This document shows, piece after piece, positions 1-12,023 of a stretch of DNA of 64,000 bases. The stretch comes from Acanthochlamys bracteata. Lineage: Eukaryota; Streptophyta; Magnoliopsida; Pandanales; Velloziaceae. The stretch spans positions 7,812,001 through 7,876,000 of the forward strand of contig CM034127.1 in NCBI GenBank assembly GCA_019914995.1, in the 5' to 3' direction. Positions within the stretch are counted from its first letter, which is position 1; each line of letters opens with the position of its first letter. The notes under the pieces were generated by a model that saw only the letters and a program-made list of their open reading frames with translations, was not told the origin of the DNA and searched no databases. The translations under genes were made by a program, and so were the position numbers.

Positions 1-39
1 TCTTCTTCCTTTCTCTTCTCTTTCTTTTCTATATATATT

Positions 40-310
40 TTTTTACTTTCTCTTATTTACTAACGTTTTATCCAAACACACCGTAAAGATGGGCAAAGAG
101 TAACCGAAGAGGTGTTGAAGAGAGGTTTAAAGGAATTATTTATTTTCTTTATCTTATTGAAGACTTTTCATTGCTAAATTTGGTGTGATTTGATACCCAT
201 TTGTTTTTCAGACATGTAACTTATAAAATTGATATTGTTAAGTAGACGAAAAAGGGAACATAAAAATATAAAAATTAAGAGTTTTAAAGATACTTTAGTC
301 AAAAAATTAC
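40..310 (+). repeat. Direct repeat, copy 1 (pairs with 1455-1715)
   Basis: This stretch is repeated in the same orientation about 1.4 kb downstream. The shared block includes AGAGGTGTTGAAGAGAGG and GCTAAATTTGGTGTGATTTG, and both copies end in a similar run around TTTAGTCAAAAA. The left edge runs into T-rich low-complexity DNA, so its start is approximate. It has no coding content. It could be a segmental duplication or two ends of a decayed element. Confidence 0.75.
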
Positions 311-1454
311 CGTGCAGATCATTTTTAAAAATTTATTTGAAAATAAGATTAAAAACATGATTTTGTACAGTAACAAACTATTTTATAAGAAAGCTCAAGT
401 TTTGATGATATTAATACAAAAAATCTTTACAAGAATAATGGGAAAAAAATTAAAAACATATGAAGGTGCCCAATCTAGATGATGATGATGATGGTAATAA
501 AAAAGATGGTGAAGTAAGCATGATAGCAGACAGGATGATTTCTAGTAATGGCATCAAGGCGTCAGAGATGGACGGGGCAATTAACTTCGACGGTCAAGCA
601 GGATAGACGGCAGCCTCGGTGCCGGTGGGTCACGTGACTCAGACAGTTAGGCAGGATCACGGGTTGGTTAATTTAGCCCGAGTCATATTTTCGTCTTTAC
701 TTAGTGATGACTTGTACAATTATTTATTCTGAATTTTTTGTGAAGCTCACTTGATCGTTACCGTGATATTTTTCATCTCTGCCAAGTATGAAAAAGTATT
801 TTTTGTAAAAGTCATATGCATCTTTTGATTTGTTTCTTATCTTACTCATCAATTTTTTAGAATGCAAGATCCTTAATACGCTCTATCATTATGCTGCAAA
901 TATTTTAAGTTTTTTTTATGTGCACAAGTGTTGGTGTGCAAGTAGTACACCCAATATTTATTTTAATTTATTAAGCCTTGATAAGCTCCAAAAAAGAAAG
1001 TCATGTGTTTATTACGAAATTCAATATTAAATATTATGATAATATTTAAATAAAATATATATTTTTAATAAAAAGATTTTTGTTGATCAGTATTTGACCT
1101 ACTTTCGAACAAAAAAACAATTTTTTTAAATTTAATTTTAATTTTTTTATATTTTATTTGAAGAATGACTCATAAGTGCTCGACGAGTCCATAATGATGT
1201 GTTTAAATTACATGTACCTAAGAGAAGGGAGGGGAAGGAAAAACGATTCTTTCGAATGTTTACTGTTTATGGGAGATGAAGAATAGGGGAGAGAAGGAGG
1301 AGAGGGGGAGAGTACTAGAATTATTTTAGCTTTTTTATTCACAATTATTTTTCTAATCCAAATATAATTTATATTTATTTATTTATTTTTTTACTAATTT
1401 ATTTAAATATTATTAAGAAAATTTTTTTTCTTTTTTTTTCCTTTTTTATATTTT
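311..1454. other. AT-rich spacer between the two repeat copies
   Basis: No gene is visible. It contains a short (GAT)n run near 480-495, a somewhat GC-richer patch at 540-680, and a purine-rich stretch (GGGAGAGAAGGAGGAGAGG-like) near 1225-1315 followed by T-rich DNA. The purine/pyrimidine pair next to the second repeat copy suggests a small inserted element, but no ends could be defined. Confidence 0.4.
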
Positions 1455-1715
1455 TTTTATTTCTTCCTATTTATGAACGCTTTATTCAAACAAATCATAA
1501 AAATGATCAAAGAGTGACCGAAGAGGTGTTGAAGAGAGGTTTAAAGGAATTATTTATTTTCTTTATTTTATTAAAGAATTTTCATTGCTAAATTTGGTGT
1601 GATTTGATACCCATTCTTTTTAGACATTACAAAATTGATATTGTTAAGTAGAAGAAAAAGGGAACAGAAAAAAATGAAAATTAAGAGTTCTAAAGATATT
1701 TTAGTCAAAAACTTA
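1455..1715 (+). repeat. Direct repeat, copy 2 (pairs with 40-310)
   Basis: Second copy of the block described at 40-310, with scattered substitutions and small indels. It lies about 540 bp upstream of the LTP TATA box, so the duplication may have placed the same sequence on both sides of the distal promoter. Confidence 0.75.
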
Positions 1716-2254
1716 TCCAAAAGGCAACTTCAATTTTCTGAACTATGACTTCGAACTCAATTGCAAAGGGACTAAACAGGTTATATCAGTTTTCCAGAAG
1801 AACTGTTGCTGGTTCTCTCTTTTTGCGCGTCTATTACTTAACTAGTCAGAATATTGTGTTGTGTTTTCTCACAGGAGAAAACAAGGAATGGTAATTTGTA
1901 CCGTGTTTGTAAAGCAAGTTCCTTAGTTACCTCACTCACGAAATTCCTTTGTTTAGTACCTTGCGGTTCGCAGGTCTGCGACTACTGTCACTGTCTACTC
2001 TCCCTTTTCCAGAACCAAAAGATCTTGCCTCGATAATCATTTGATCATATGCAATTAAATAGACGCAATATATAAGAGCAGGTAGCCCGTTTGATATCTT
2101 TAACGTCCCACGTAATTAACCAGGATTGCAAAAGCAGCTATGATATTACAGATCAACTAAATGTCATTTGATATATTAATTTACTTTTCTTCTCTCTTTC
2201 TTGCACCAGTTAGCAAGCTTTATATATGTGTTGTTCAACTTCTCACTACTCCTC

Positions 2255-2260
2255 TATAAA
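2255..2260 (+). promoter_or_regulatory. TATA box of the LTP gene
   Basis: TATAAA sits 57 bp upstream of the LTP start codon, inside CCTCTATAAAATACC. This spacing fits a transcription start near 2285-2290 and a short 5' leader. No other TATA candidate lies closer to the ATG. Confidence 0.7.
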
Positions 2261-2316
2261 ATACCTAGACAAACCTCAGTTTAGAAAAGATCGACTAGAA
2301 TTAGTAATAGCACAAA

Positions 2317-3135
2317 ATGAAGAGTAAGGTTGCAGTCCTTGTTTTGTTGGTTTTGTTTGTGTTATCTGCGTCCTCAGAGGGAGCCATACAGTGCAGCGAC
2401 GTAATGCGTGACTTGGCTCCATGCACTGGCTACCTGAGAGGAACTGTATCATCACCTCCTCCAGCATGCTGCAGCGGTATCTCGACACTGGCTTCTGCTG
2501 CATCAACCACTGCAGACAGACGTGCTGCTTGTGGTTGCTTGAAGGCAGCTGCCCAGAGCATCTCCCCTAGCCCTGGTGCTGCAACTGCTCTTCCCTCAAA
2601 CTGCGGCCTGTCCCTTCCGTACACCATCTCTCCTAACACGGACTGCTCCAGGTACCAGCTCTAGATCAAATCGTAGCTTACTTCATATATGAATTGATTT
2701 AATTACTTGAACAGTTTTCATTTTGAACAGATTTGCCTTTTGTTGGTAAATATTAATTTCTGCCCTTAGGTTATGTTCCTTATGCATGTCTATGATCCTA
2801 GTAACGGTACAACAATATTAACAAGTGCAAAATAGAGCTTTTGAACTTAATTTTATAAATAGGCTACATGTATAGCGAAGTGTGTTCTGCACAAACCACT
2901 CATCCATCTTGAAATAGATCTGTATTATGAAGGAATCACACAAATTTGAAGTTGAAGGTTTGATTATGACTGCATATATATGCTTGTATATATTCTATAT
3001 ATATGACAAAGCTTTAATACATTTACTACTTTTATTAGTCTGCACTCTTTGAATCATTTAATTTTCCAATCCAATTGAAGTACTCTTACAAAATTGCCTT
3101 ACCCTGTTGTCTTGATTTCATACAGGATCAGCTGA
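2317..3135 (+). CDS. Type-1 non-specific lipid transfer protein (two exons)
   Basis: The protein is a secreted small carrier of lipids or fatty acids, a family linked to cuticle building and defence. Exon 1 (2317-2651) encodes a hydrophobic signal peptide (about residues 1-27, probably cut near EGA) and an eight-cysteine core in the order C-X9-C-X14-CC-X19-CXC-X21-C-X13-C, the spacing of type-1 nsLTPs. A donor (CCAG/GTACC) falls just after the last cysteine codon. The matching acceptor (CATACAG) at 3125 leads to a tiny second exon (3126-3135) that adds Arg-Ile-Ser and a stop, giving 114 residues. A late intron at this point is typical of plant LTP1 genes. If the intron is kept, the frame ends instead as RYQL at 2664. 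The start is the first ATG after the TATA box, and the length is normal for the family. Confidence 0.93.
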
Positions 3136-4124
3136 AAAGGTGTTTTAGGTATAGCGACTCAGGGGCTGAGGAGATGTTATGCAATTTATGTATTCTTGAG
3201 CTTTATTAATGTTTACTAGAATAAAGAGTTGCTATATGTATTACCATATGTATATACTTATTACCATATATATATAGAGATTTATGCTTGCTAAAAGAAT
3301 TTCATGCATGTATCCTACGTTTTTTAGTTCATGAATTATAAGTGTACTTTTTAGTGGATCCTGGATTTTGATGGAATTGCTCAAATGACTACTACACGGA
3401 AGATTAGCTCCTTCTTTGGAACCGAGATGGTTAAAATAAAGGTTTACCATGAAATTTGCTATATAATAGTCTCTTTAGCGCTGAAAATTCATTAAATTAA
3501 TTTTGAAATCACCAGAACCTTTGATTACAAAAAAAATTGGTCAGAAAATATAGAGATAGAGGCTTTGGCTGTAGAAAGCTTGCTAACAAAAATTTTCTTC
3601 TGAAATGTTCAAGTTAGTTCAAAAGATCAATTGAAAAAATAGCAGCAAATGGGGTTGCTAAAACTTTATTCTGAACATTTTCGTCGCAAAAGGGTGGTAC
3701 CTAAAAGACTTCTAGTTGTATTGAGTAGATTCAGCTAGATGAATGGAAGAACATTTGTCAATGGAATGATTACCTAATTATTTTAATCTTAAAGCTTCAA
3801 GTTATGTCAACCCCAAATTAAGTTAAAACAAGGAACTTTTTTTCTAAAATATCAGAACCTTTATATTTATGCTATTGAAAGGTGGTTAAAGCGATCTCTG
3901 TGTAATGAGGTGAATAGAAAAAAATAGACTTAAACTAATAGTTAAGTATACACATTCAAAATTGACTTACCGGAATCAGAGCAAAATATTAATCTATCAT
4001 GAAAACCGAAGTGTAATATTATTCACTGGAATAATGCAAAACATATAGTACTTCACCCTTCTCTAAACTAATACAAAAGGCTAAACAGCAGAACATGCGC
4101 TTTCCACTAGTGTAATTCATCTCT
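3136..4124. other. LTP 3' region and intergenic spacer
   Basis: The space between the LTP stop and the GST stop, which face each other. It is AT-rich. AATAAA-like signals occur near 3220 (GAATAAAGAG) on the plus strand. No coding region or recognisable transposon was found. Confidence 0.5.
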
Positions 4125-5106
4125 TTAGTTGGGAGGTGGTGGAGATGCCTTGAATCTAACCTGCAGCATCTTACCGAATTCGACAAGTTTTTCGGTGGCA
4201 GGCATTACTTCCTTCACTGCCTTGTCGCCGACGAACCGCTCCACCCAACCGACCAAGTGAGGGATTTTGTTCTCATCCAAGAGTTTTATGCCTGCCAAAA
4301 CCTCAGTGGCCTTGACCCAACCCAAGAAGCAACCAAATGCAATATCCAAGTAGCCGATTGTCTCTCCGCCGAAGAACTCCTTTCCTTTGCTGCATTTCAT
4401 GAACGCTTCCTCCAATAGATTAAGCCCTTCTAACACTTGGCTCACTGCCTCTTCCTTGGCTTCCTCAGTCTTTGCCTTCAAGATTCCGGAGAGTGAAGGA
4501 AACCACTGCAACACGAAAACAACACATTTAAATGCTTCAATTACATCATTCATTTTTTTGTTTCAGATCTTTGCAATGAGTTACAAGCTAAAACTGCCAT
4601 AAAAGTGTTGATAGATATATTTTTGGATCGTCACTCAGAGAATTATGTTTTAGATCCTTTAAGAAAATGGTACAAGACAAATATATTGCTAACAAAAGCA
4701 TTAAGAGTTATCAATCAATTAAGATACTAACCAGGACAGCAGAAAAAAAAAAAAAAAAAAAGGAAGAAGAAATGTGGTTCACCTTGTCGTCGATGTAGTG
4801 AGCCCAAAACCGAGCAACGGCACGGTCATAGGAGTCCGTAGGCAGGATGCTTGGTCCATTGGCCCAAACCTCATCGATGTATTGGACGATAATCATAGAC
4901 TCACAGATCGGCTTGCCGGCATGGATGAGCACGGGGATCTTCTTGTAGACAGGGTTGGACTTTAGAAGCAGCTCACTCTTGGGAGCCATCGTCTCCGGCA
5001 TGAACTCGTACTCCGCTCCTTTGAGGTTGAATGCGATCCTTGGCCGCATCACGAACGGACTCGGCCATGCCCCAAGCAACTTGGTCTCTTCTCCTGATGA
5101 AGTCAT
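4125..5106 (-). CDS. Tau-class glutathione S-transferase (two exons)
   Basis: A cytosolic enzyme that conjugates glutathione to electrophiles, used by plants in detoxification and stress responses. Exon 1 (5106-4783, 108 codons) holds the thioredoxin-like N-terminal domain: [10 protein letters not shown] carries the expected catalytic Ser (residue 16), KIPVLIH and [11 protein letters not shown] form the glutathione site, and the exon ends at FWAHYIDDK. Exon 2 (4505-4125, 126 codons) holds the helical C-terminal domain and ends in PPPPN. The 277-bp intron (GTGAAC...TTGCAG) interrupts exactly after DDK in phase 0, the conserved tau-class position. The total is 234 residues, normal for the class. 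A poly-T tract lies inside the intron. A broken duplicate lies just upstream, so this is the surviving member of a small tandem cluster. Confidence 0.95.
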
Positions 5107-5244
5107 TAGTTCTGGAATGGTGAGAAGCTAGGATCTTGTAATGGTGGAATAAAAATGATGATGGGAACGCGTTGATGAGCATTTGGGTAAAGCACAAGTT
5201 AAAAGGAAAGTAGGAGTTGTGGTGTAGGTGAGTGGAAAGCGAGG

Positions 5245-5251
5245 TATTTAT
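5245..5251 (-). promoter_or_regulatory. TATA-like box of the tau GST gene
   Basis: ATAAATA on the minus strand, about 140 bp upstream of the GST start codon. It is plausible by sequence and distance, but there is no independent evidence for the transcription start. Confidence 0.4.
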
Positions 5252-5577
5252 GGCGATGTTAATGCTGCAGAGGCAGGTGTTCATATCTTTGTTGGAAATT
5301 AGAGAACGAACAAGTCCGGAAAATTTAAAAAGGAGTATCTTAATGGAGCCCTTTGGGCTAGTGTACATAATTGATTAAACCATCGACGTTATTGCCTAAG
5401 ATTAACTGCGGCCACTCGTTTCATAATGGACGACTCAGATTAATCTTAGGTGTCCATTAGTAGATGTGCGTAGGTAATGTCTTCAAAAAAGCGAAAAGAT
5501 ACTATGCTTGCAAAAAACCTCGTCGAGATAAAATTAAACTAAGATTAAACCTACTTACGCTAAAGTTGAAACTTTAT

Positions 5578-6753
5578 TGTGTGAGGAGTTTACTTCTCAT
5601 CCGAGAATTTGAAGCCTGTCATAATCTCAGCAACCTTGAGCCAAAATTCAATATCGAAGTAGCCAATTTTCTCTCCGCTAAAGAACTCCTTCCCTTCGCT
5701 GCAGTTTACAAAGGCTTCCTCCAACAAGTTAAGCCCTTCAGAAACTTGGTTCTCAGCTAGACGGTGCCTTAGTCTTTTCCGTCTGTCTGCGCCTCTCTGA
5801 TTCCTGTTAGTGAGGGGAAACCATTGCAAAACAGTGAGAAAAAATATATTTTAAATGCTTGGCATATTTACTAAAAATGTTAGAGCCGTCAGAAGCACAA
5901 GCGCGAAGGGGAAATAGCTTTATTAAATTAAGCATTTTTATAGGAAGCAACATCACAGTTTGCTGAGATGCAAAACATTTTCTTTTAAGCTCTTGGCAGC
6001 TAAAGTAGTAAACCGAAGTTCTCTTTCGTTGCTATCTTATTTCTAGTTTCCTTTATCCATTTCGACTCTTGTGAATCTGTTTCTTGTACTATAGTTACTA
6101 ATTCTTGTTCAGATCAATTCGGTCGTCTATCTTTTTAATCAGGTTAGAGCCACTGCCATAGCCCTCCTACCTACTATCTTGTTTGGGTGATAGTTTCACC
6201 AAACAAGAACAAAAAACAAGGTAAAAAATGCGTAACAAAGATATATTACTAATAACGCCACCAAAGTTGGAAAACATATATATTTGGATTTTGAGAAAAC
6301 ATAAAAGATGCAAGCTAAATGTTAATGACAAAATTCTCTATTATATATGGATGCATACACATGGTTCACCTTGCACTACTACAAAATTTCCCTTATCGAC
6401 TGAAAAAATACACTCGTTACTGAAATTGTCAACGAGCTAGCTAGTAAGCCTAAAACCGAGCAATAGCACAGTCATATGGTAAGCAGAGAGGATGCTAGCT
6501 CCGCTGGGCCAAACTTCATCAATGTATTGAATGAAAACATGAATTCGCAAATAGGCTTGCGTTGTGGATGACCTCTGGGATCTTCTCGTACATTGGGTTG
6601 AATTTTATTAACTCTTAGGAGGATCCTGCACGAACTCGTACTCCACTTCCTTGAGGTTGAACGCAATCGTTGTCCGCATCTTGAACGGATTCGTTCATGA
6701 TGCGGACTCGTTCATGCTCCTAGCCACTTGATCTCCTCTCCTTATGAAGCCAT
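5578..6753 (-). pseudogene. Tau-class GST pseudogene
   Basis: A tandem copy of the neighbouring GST in the same orientation, clearly broken. The exon-1-like part (6753-6370) begins with ATG GCT TCA but the fourth codon is TAA where the intact gene has TCA. Later, KPICEFM and a degraded FxxLMKFGP match KPICESM and [10 protein letters not shown] of the intact copy. Near its 3' end the exon is interrupted by a 73-bp insertion (6374-6446). The donor GT is still present. The exon-2-like part (5823-5578) keeps [20 protein letters not shown] but has lost the acceptor (TTGCAG has become TTGCAA), contains frame-breaking changes near its start, lacks several residues around GCFLGW and stops matching about 45 codons before the normal end. 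No working enzyme is expected. Confidence 0.9.
6374..6446. mobile_element. CACTA-terminus-like insertion in the GST pseudogene
   Basis: Alignment with the intact exon shows an extra block that begins CACTACTACAAAATTT and contains CGACTGAAA and GTTACTGAAA. This looks like the terminal repeat and subterminal motifs of a plant CACTA (En/Spm) transposon. Both flanks match the intact GST exon, so the borders are well placed. Only one convincing terminus is seen, so it may be a heavily deleted copy. The class assignment is inference. Confidence 0.5.
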
Positions 6754-9700
6754 TAATTAGTCCTTGATGATTGTCCTCGAAAGTCTCTTGTAATGGTGGA
6801 ATGAATTGCCCAGCAGAGCTTGAAGAAGTTAAATAACTAGGACGATATTCACATTTTACTTTTTTATGTACAACTAGGAACCTCCTAGAGGATATCCTTG
6901 AAAAGGACGTGGGGAAGGTCATATACCTTCGTCAAAAATATTTGAAAGGAAGAAGAGTTGAGGAAGTTTATTGATAAATGTTAAATAGGTATAGTTCATA
7001 TTGCCCATAAATAGATCTGAAATATTCATGAAGGTTTTGGCTTATTTTTTCATTGCTAATTAAAATTATGAAGGATCATAACTTTATCATATGATATCAA
7101 AATAGATCGGACTGGTTCAACATATGATCTCCACTAAATTCACCTTTATGGTCTACTTTATTTTAAAACAAATATTTTATTTAATCTCAGAATAAGTATT
7201 CTGCTTTAGTTTTGGAACAAATACCTCAATTGCTTCAATTCACGTTAATAGCTCACTTCACTTCAAAAGATACAGCACCTCACCAGAAGGCAAATGTTAA
7301 AAGATGTGGTCCCATATTGCTTCAATAGATTAGAGATAATATTTTTAAAATTTTGAACTTATATTTTTTAATGGCAATTGATTTTAGAAAAATTCTTAAA
7401 TTCATCACTGTAAGTTAGTGGAGCCACAAAATGCTTTTATTGTGGATACCTTCTACATGCTTCTTAAATGCATATTACAAAAAAAAATGCTGGACACAAA
7501 TTGCTGCATAAACTACGTCATAGACTACATCTTCAAACATTTTGGTAAATATCGTTATAGCAAGATTTAGTGTGAAACACTTATAAATCAACTAGAAATC
7601 TAAGTTGGATTTTATACAGAATTATGATCTCAAATTCTCAACTTCTTACTATATACCTACTGGTTTATGGACTTTGTATATTGTGATTTCTTTGTTATAT
7701 ACCTACACTTTAGATCGTTCCGGTAGAAATTTGAAAAAGACAAAAACATAAGGAGGTTTGTTTCTCTTTAATGTAAGGTTTACTTGCAAAATTGATTATC
7801 GACACCACTAATGTGCCAGAAGATTCAAGAGGGAGAGAGAGGCACCTTGATAGTGCCTCAGCATGTATGTACAAGTCAGTTCGTGTTTCGTATTCTTTGT
7901 AGAAGAAAGTTTTGACAATGCTACCACAAAATTAAAAGCTAGCTGCATGCATTTCCAGAATTACAGGGGTTACATGTTAATGGGTTGGCCTACTCTTAAC
8001 ATATATCCTAACTTCCTCAATACTCTTATTTGAGCTCCTTTATATTTACTTGATATTAGCTTAATTTTAATAATAATTATAAACCATTGCAGTAACTAGC
8101 TATCTCATTCCACAATTTCATAGAATATGCTCTTAATTAGGACAAAAATTTAGATCGTGGTGTGCTCCACTTTATTATCATGAAAAAGTTTCTCTGAGTT
8201 TAGCGAGAGGTCATTGCTTTGATGATAAAGAATAATGAATGTCCTTTCTAAGATAGGTGGATGGAAAGCACTAAAGAAGTCCCCTTTTGTCTCTAGTGGG
8301 CATAACAACATCTTCATCAAATAAAATCCTTCTCACTAGAATATGCTTAAAAACATGTGTTACATAATTTTATTTCATTTTTAAATTCTACAGTCATATA
8401 GGACTTGATATTCTTTGCTATTTTGAAATTCATCAGATTGCTTCTTTCATTCCATTTACGAACGATTATATTTGATCTTATAGCATTTGATTTCTCATTT
8501 CGTATGGATAGTATACTAAAACACCGAAAAATTCGCCTTAATTCGTGTGTTTTTAATATCAGAGGATTAAAGGATTAAACGGAGTGCTCAAATGTGAACT
8601 ATCCCGATATATGATCATGTTCCTTTCTAGTTTCTGGTGTTGTATCAAAAATTTGATTGGGCATTGCTGAGTTATATACCGTTGTCCTAAACTGTACTGA
8701 TCTAGAATTGTAGCGGTTTTAACTTGGTAGCGCTGCTACTTCTTTGATATTCTTGATTAAAGTTTATACTCACTTCCATTTGCTTAGTTAAAGTATAACA
8801 TTGTGAAATTGATTAAAGAAGAAAGCTGAAAGAAAAAAATTAAACTAGCTCATCATACCTCGGACATTACCAAATTTTGTTTAAGTCGCAACTTTTTTTT
8901 TTCTAACAAGTACGTAATTATAGAATCAGTTTAATGACTTACTAGTTATTATTTGGACTTCGCATAGATGAACTTAACACTTCCAAATTGTGTCCTAGTA
9001 AGACTACCTGTTTCATTGTGGTTTATAAATAATACACGCCTTTTCATTTCTTGGCATGCATTTTGGCAAAGTTTTCTATACAATTACTTTGCTTTGACAC
9101 ATTAAAGACCCGAGAGGCAGAAAAAATAAATAAAAAGTATAACAATTCACTCGTTCATGCATAGACATTGTTGATGTTTGCTAAGGCATGAGTGCTATCA
9201 AAAGAATTTGAGATCTCATTCACCCCAAAAGTGAAGTAATCAGTGACTAGTTTTCAGCTACCAACAAAATCTCAGTAGCTATTAATCATTATCAACGACT
9301 AAATAAGTATAAACTGATATTATGATCATATAAGCGACCAATTATTGTTTACATGCTAATACGATTAACTCAATAGCGACCGATTGCTTTGCTTAGGGTC
9401 ACTATCGATGGCCAATAATGATCAACGTGTTAGATCATTGATGATTCATTTTAAATAAGCAAAATAGAGTTATCAATCAACAACCAACTATTAGCTAGTC
9501 ACGTGTTACAATTGTTATTTACCTATCTCGAGTTCGAAAATATTTAAAAGTGCTTTTAAAAAAAAAATTTTTGAAATAAAAAATATATAAATTTTTTAGA
9601 AAACTAGTTCTTCTTTTTTGACCTTATAAAAAATAATAAAAATAAGTAATAATAAGATCTTACGACATAAATTTTTCTGTATTCTCTAAAAAAAATTTTA

Positions 9701-9865
9701 AAAAATTCTACAAAATATTATAAAATATTTATTAAAAATTATGACATAAAAAATTAAAATGAAAAGTGAATGAAAACAATCCCAAGCAGTAATATATATG
9801 TTACATTAAATAGTTAGCAACCAATGAAAGAAAGTTTAATACGGGATAAGTTAGTAAACAAATTT
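6754..9865. other. Long non-coding spacer
   Basis: No gene is seen between the GST pseudogene and the first MITE. The sequence is AT-rich with stop codons in all frames. A stretch at about 9225-9510 repeats motifs such as AGCGACCRATT and ATCAACGAC on a background of short inverted pieces, suggesting a decayed transposon with subterminal repeats, but no ends were found. Around 7140-7265 there are repeats of GCTT(C)AATT-like units resembling those at 59.2-59.5 kb. Confidence 0.4.
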
Positions 9866-10118
9866 GGGTGCATTTGGGAATGCGTTTCTCAAACGTTGCT
9901 TTTCAATTTTTTATTTTATATTTTTTAATACATATTTTATAAGTATCTAAAAAATTTATTTAAAAATTTAAAAAGTGAAGAAAAATTCTACGTAGTAGGA
10001 TCTTTTTATTGCATATTATTATTATTTTTTTAAGATAAAAAAACTCGTTTCTCCAAAAGCACAAAAATATCCTCCATTTTAGAAAAAGTTTTATTTTATA
10101 AGCACTTCTAACGACTCC
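9866..10118. mobile_element. Tourist/Harbinger-like MITE
   Basis: The left end GGGTGCATTTGGGAATGC and the right end GCACTTCTAACGACTCC are imperfect inverted repeats. The AT-rich interior (AAATTTATTTAAAAATTT, AAGTGAAGAAAA, GATCTTTTTATTGCATATT) matches the copy at 49433-49668 closely. It belongs to the family best defined at 63211-63454. No clear target duplication remains. Confidence 0.65.
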
Positions 10119-10193
10119 AAATCAGTTTGCTACTCTGAAATGTCTTTCCATCTAACTTTAGTAGCCAAGTCTTCAACCTTGAGTTCCACCCAA

Positions 10194-10316
10194 GGGTTTA
10201 GAGCATACGGTTTAGTGTTTAGAGTTTAGGTATAGAATTTTAGCTCATTGCTCTAAACAATCATCATTGAGCATTCATAAGTCCGCCTTAAATCTAAAAC
10301 ACCAAACTCTAAACCC
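10194..10316. repeat. Inverted repeat of degenerate GGGTTTAG units
   Basis: The left side reads GGGTTTAGAGCATACGGTTT then AGTGTTTAGAGTTTAGG. The right side holds the reverse complement, ending CACCAAACTCTAAACCC. The units resemble the plant telomere repeat TTTAGGG, but are too degenerate and few to be called a true interstitial telomere. Confidence 0.4.
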
Positions 10317-10330
10317 TATATAAATAATGT

Positions 10331-11454
10331 GATGCCAAAAAAATCCATATAAATAGAAGGGTCAATATAATCTAAACATCAATATTCTATATGATTAGAG
10401 CTTTAAAGGCACCAAATTATCTCATTTTAGCATTGTACAAGGCAACAATTCATCATAAATCATCATTGGACCAACATCTATGCAACAACTAAATCTTTTT
10501 GGTTAACATAAGTGTAGCTTACATTTAACAATAATAATCATCTCAAGGTAACAAGGCACCAAAGCCTAAAAAAGAATACAACAACATAACAAGACACCCA
10601 ACTATCTAATTTGTTGAAACTCAAACAATATACAGCATCAAATGATATCACATTTGAAGCTACAAGTAGCAAAAGATTTTATAGAGGGCTATTACATTCC
10701 TTTATTGAAGATTTTGAAGATGAAATCTTTATATGCCTTTATTACATGTCAGAATTAATGCTGTTAAACATTGAAATGACAACAAAGTTTAATTATCTAA
10801 TTGTCTAAAATACAATAACAAAATACGAAGCTAAACAGCTCAGATTTCATAGCAAGACAAATTTATCCAAGAGTCGAACAAGAGCTCAATAGTCAATGAG
10901 AACATCTAACAAATCGACAAAATCAGAAGAGAAATTTAGATTCGATCAAAGACCTATCCCAATAACTCATGCTTGAGATTTTTTTGTTTTTGTTTTGGGA
11001 GGCCACATAAAAGGAAGAAGAATTTTTCCTAGACAAAGAGCAAGCAAACACAAGCGGGAAATTCAATTTGCTAAAAAGCCTTGCATTTAATGCTATCATA
11101 GATCAGCTGAAGAGAGTTAAATACTAGAAAATATGCAAGCTGAAGACCTACCAAAATATTTTACAAAATTATCTTAGCCATGAAAGATCTAGAGATAGGA
11201 CGCAAATTTAAAGGCTACTAGAAGCGACACTATAGCAAGCGCGCAAACACCAATCGAAAAAATTCAAGTCTTTAAGTCAAAATTTTAGATTTGCAAAGTA
11301 CAGAAGAGATATAAGAAAAAGCAAAAATAAAACATTTGAATGGTGGCTTGAAAACAGAATTGTGAGTAAAGAAAGCCTACGGAGAAGAAAATCGAAATAT
11401 AACTACTACACAAATAGCTAATCGAAAGCCAACTAAGACACACATTCTGAGCTT
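10331..11454. other. AT-rich spacer, no gene seen
   Basis: A 65-codon open frame at 10611-10808 has no recognisable domain, no splice context and no codon bias. The rest is A-rich and may belong to the retroelement whose LTR-like remnant follows, but nothing protein-like could be read. Confidence 0.35.
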
Positions 11455-11990
11455 CTAACTTATTGTGAGATAGATCCTATTTTAATCTATGTTGTGGTTT
11501 TCACGATAAACTTTGTTTAAGTGCTTGTTGCACTTGGTGCATGGCTTGATTAAGTCAGGATAGAGTCACTGATCTTACAAGTGAGCCATTGTTATCCAGC
11601 CGGAGAGATGGGTGTCTAGAAGGCTGTAATAAGTTCGTCTGAAGAGAACCTATGAGACAAGTTTGCTTGGCTAAATACTTCACCTTGGTGGTTTTAACTT
11701 TTTAAAAGATCAATGAAGTTCACTCTTATAGCTATAAAAGTAGGCAAAGATGTTCGTCAAACTATGTAAACTCTTATGTATGCTTATTATAGTTACTTAG
11801 ATCTCTATATGTGTTGAATTATATTAGAAATTATGACAATTTGTCTTGCCAAAAGTTGCTTAGAAATAGTCGCTACATGCTTGTTATCCTGTATTAAATC
11901 TTTCTCTGTTTATCTTTGTTAACCAACTAATCGCTACTAGTTACCTAGAAATAGTCACTACATGCTTGCTATCCCTCTTCACTCCCCATC
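11455..11990 (+). mobile_element. Copia-type LTR remnant
   Basis: It matches, block by block, the LTR remnant at 26440-27050: GTTTAAGTGC.TGTTGCACTT, CTTACAAGTGA, a GGAGA.ATGG-like block, then AAACT.TGTAAA.TCTTATGTATGCTT, ending near CACTCCCCATCTC. The order and the pyrimidine-rich end fit the R/U5 part of a Maximus/SIRE-like copia LTR in plus orientation. No internal coding region or second LTR is seen, so it is a partial or solo LTR. Confidence 0.55.
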
Positions 11991-12023
11991 TCTAAGCTTC
12001 ATTCAAACACTGCCTTCTTAAAA

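Noticed and set aside
2276-2639. Two minus-strand open frames over the LTP gene
   Set aside because: They are antisense shadows of the LTP coding exon and lack any family match; the plus strand has the eight-cysteine pattern, TATA box and splice sites.
10194-10316. Interstitial telomere array
   Set aside because: GGGTTTAG-like units are few, degenerate and inverted; not enough for a telomere-derived array.
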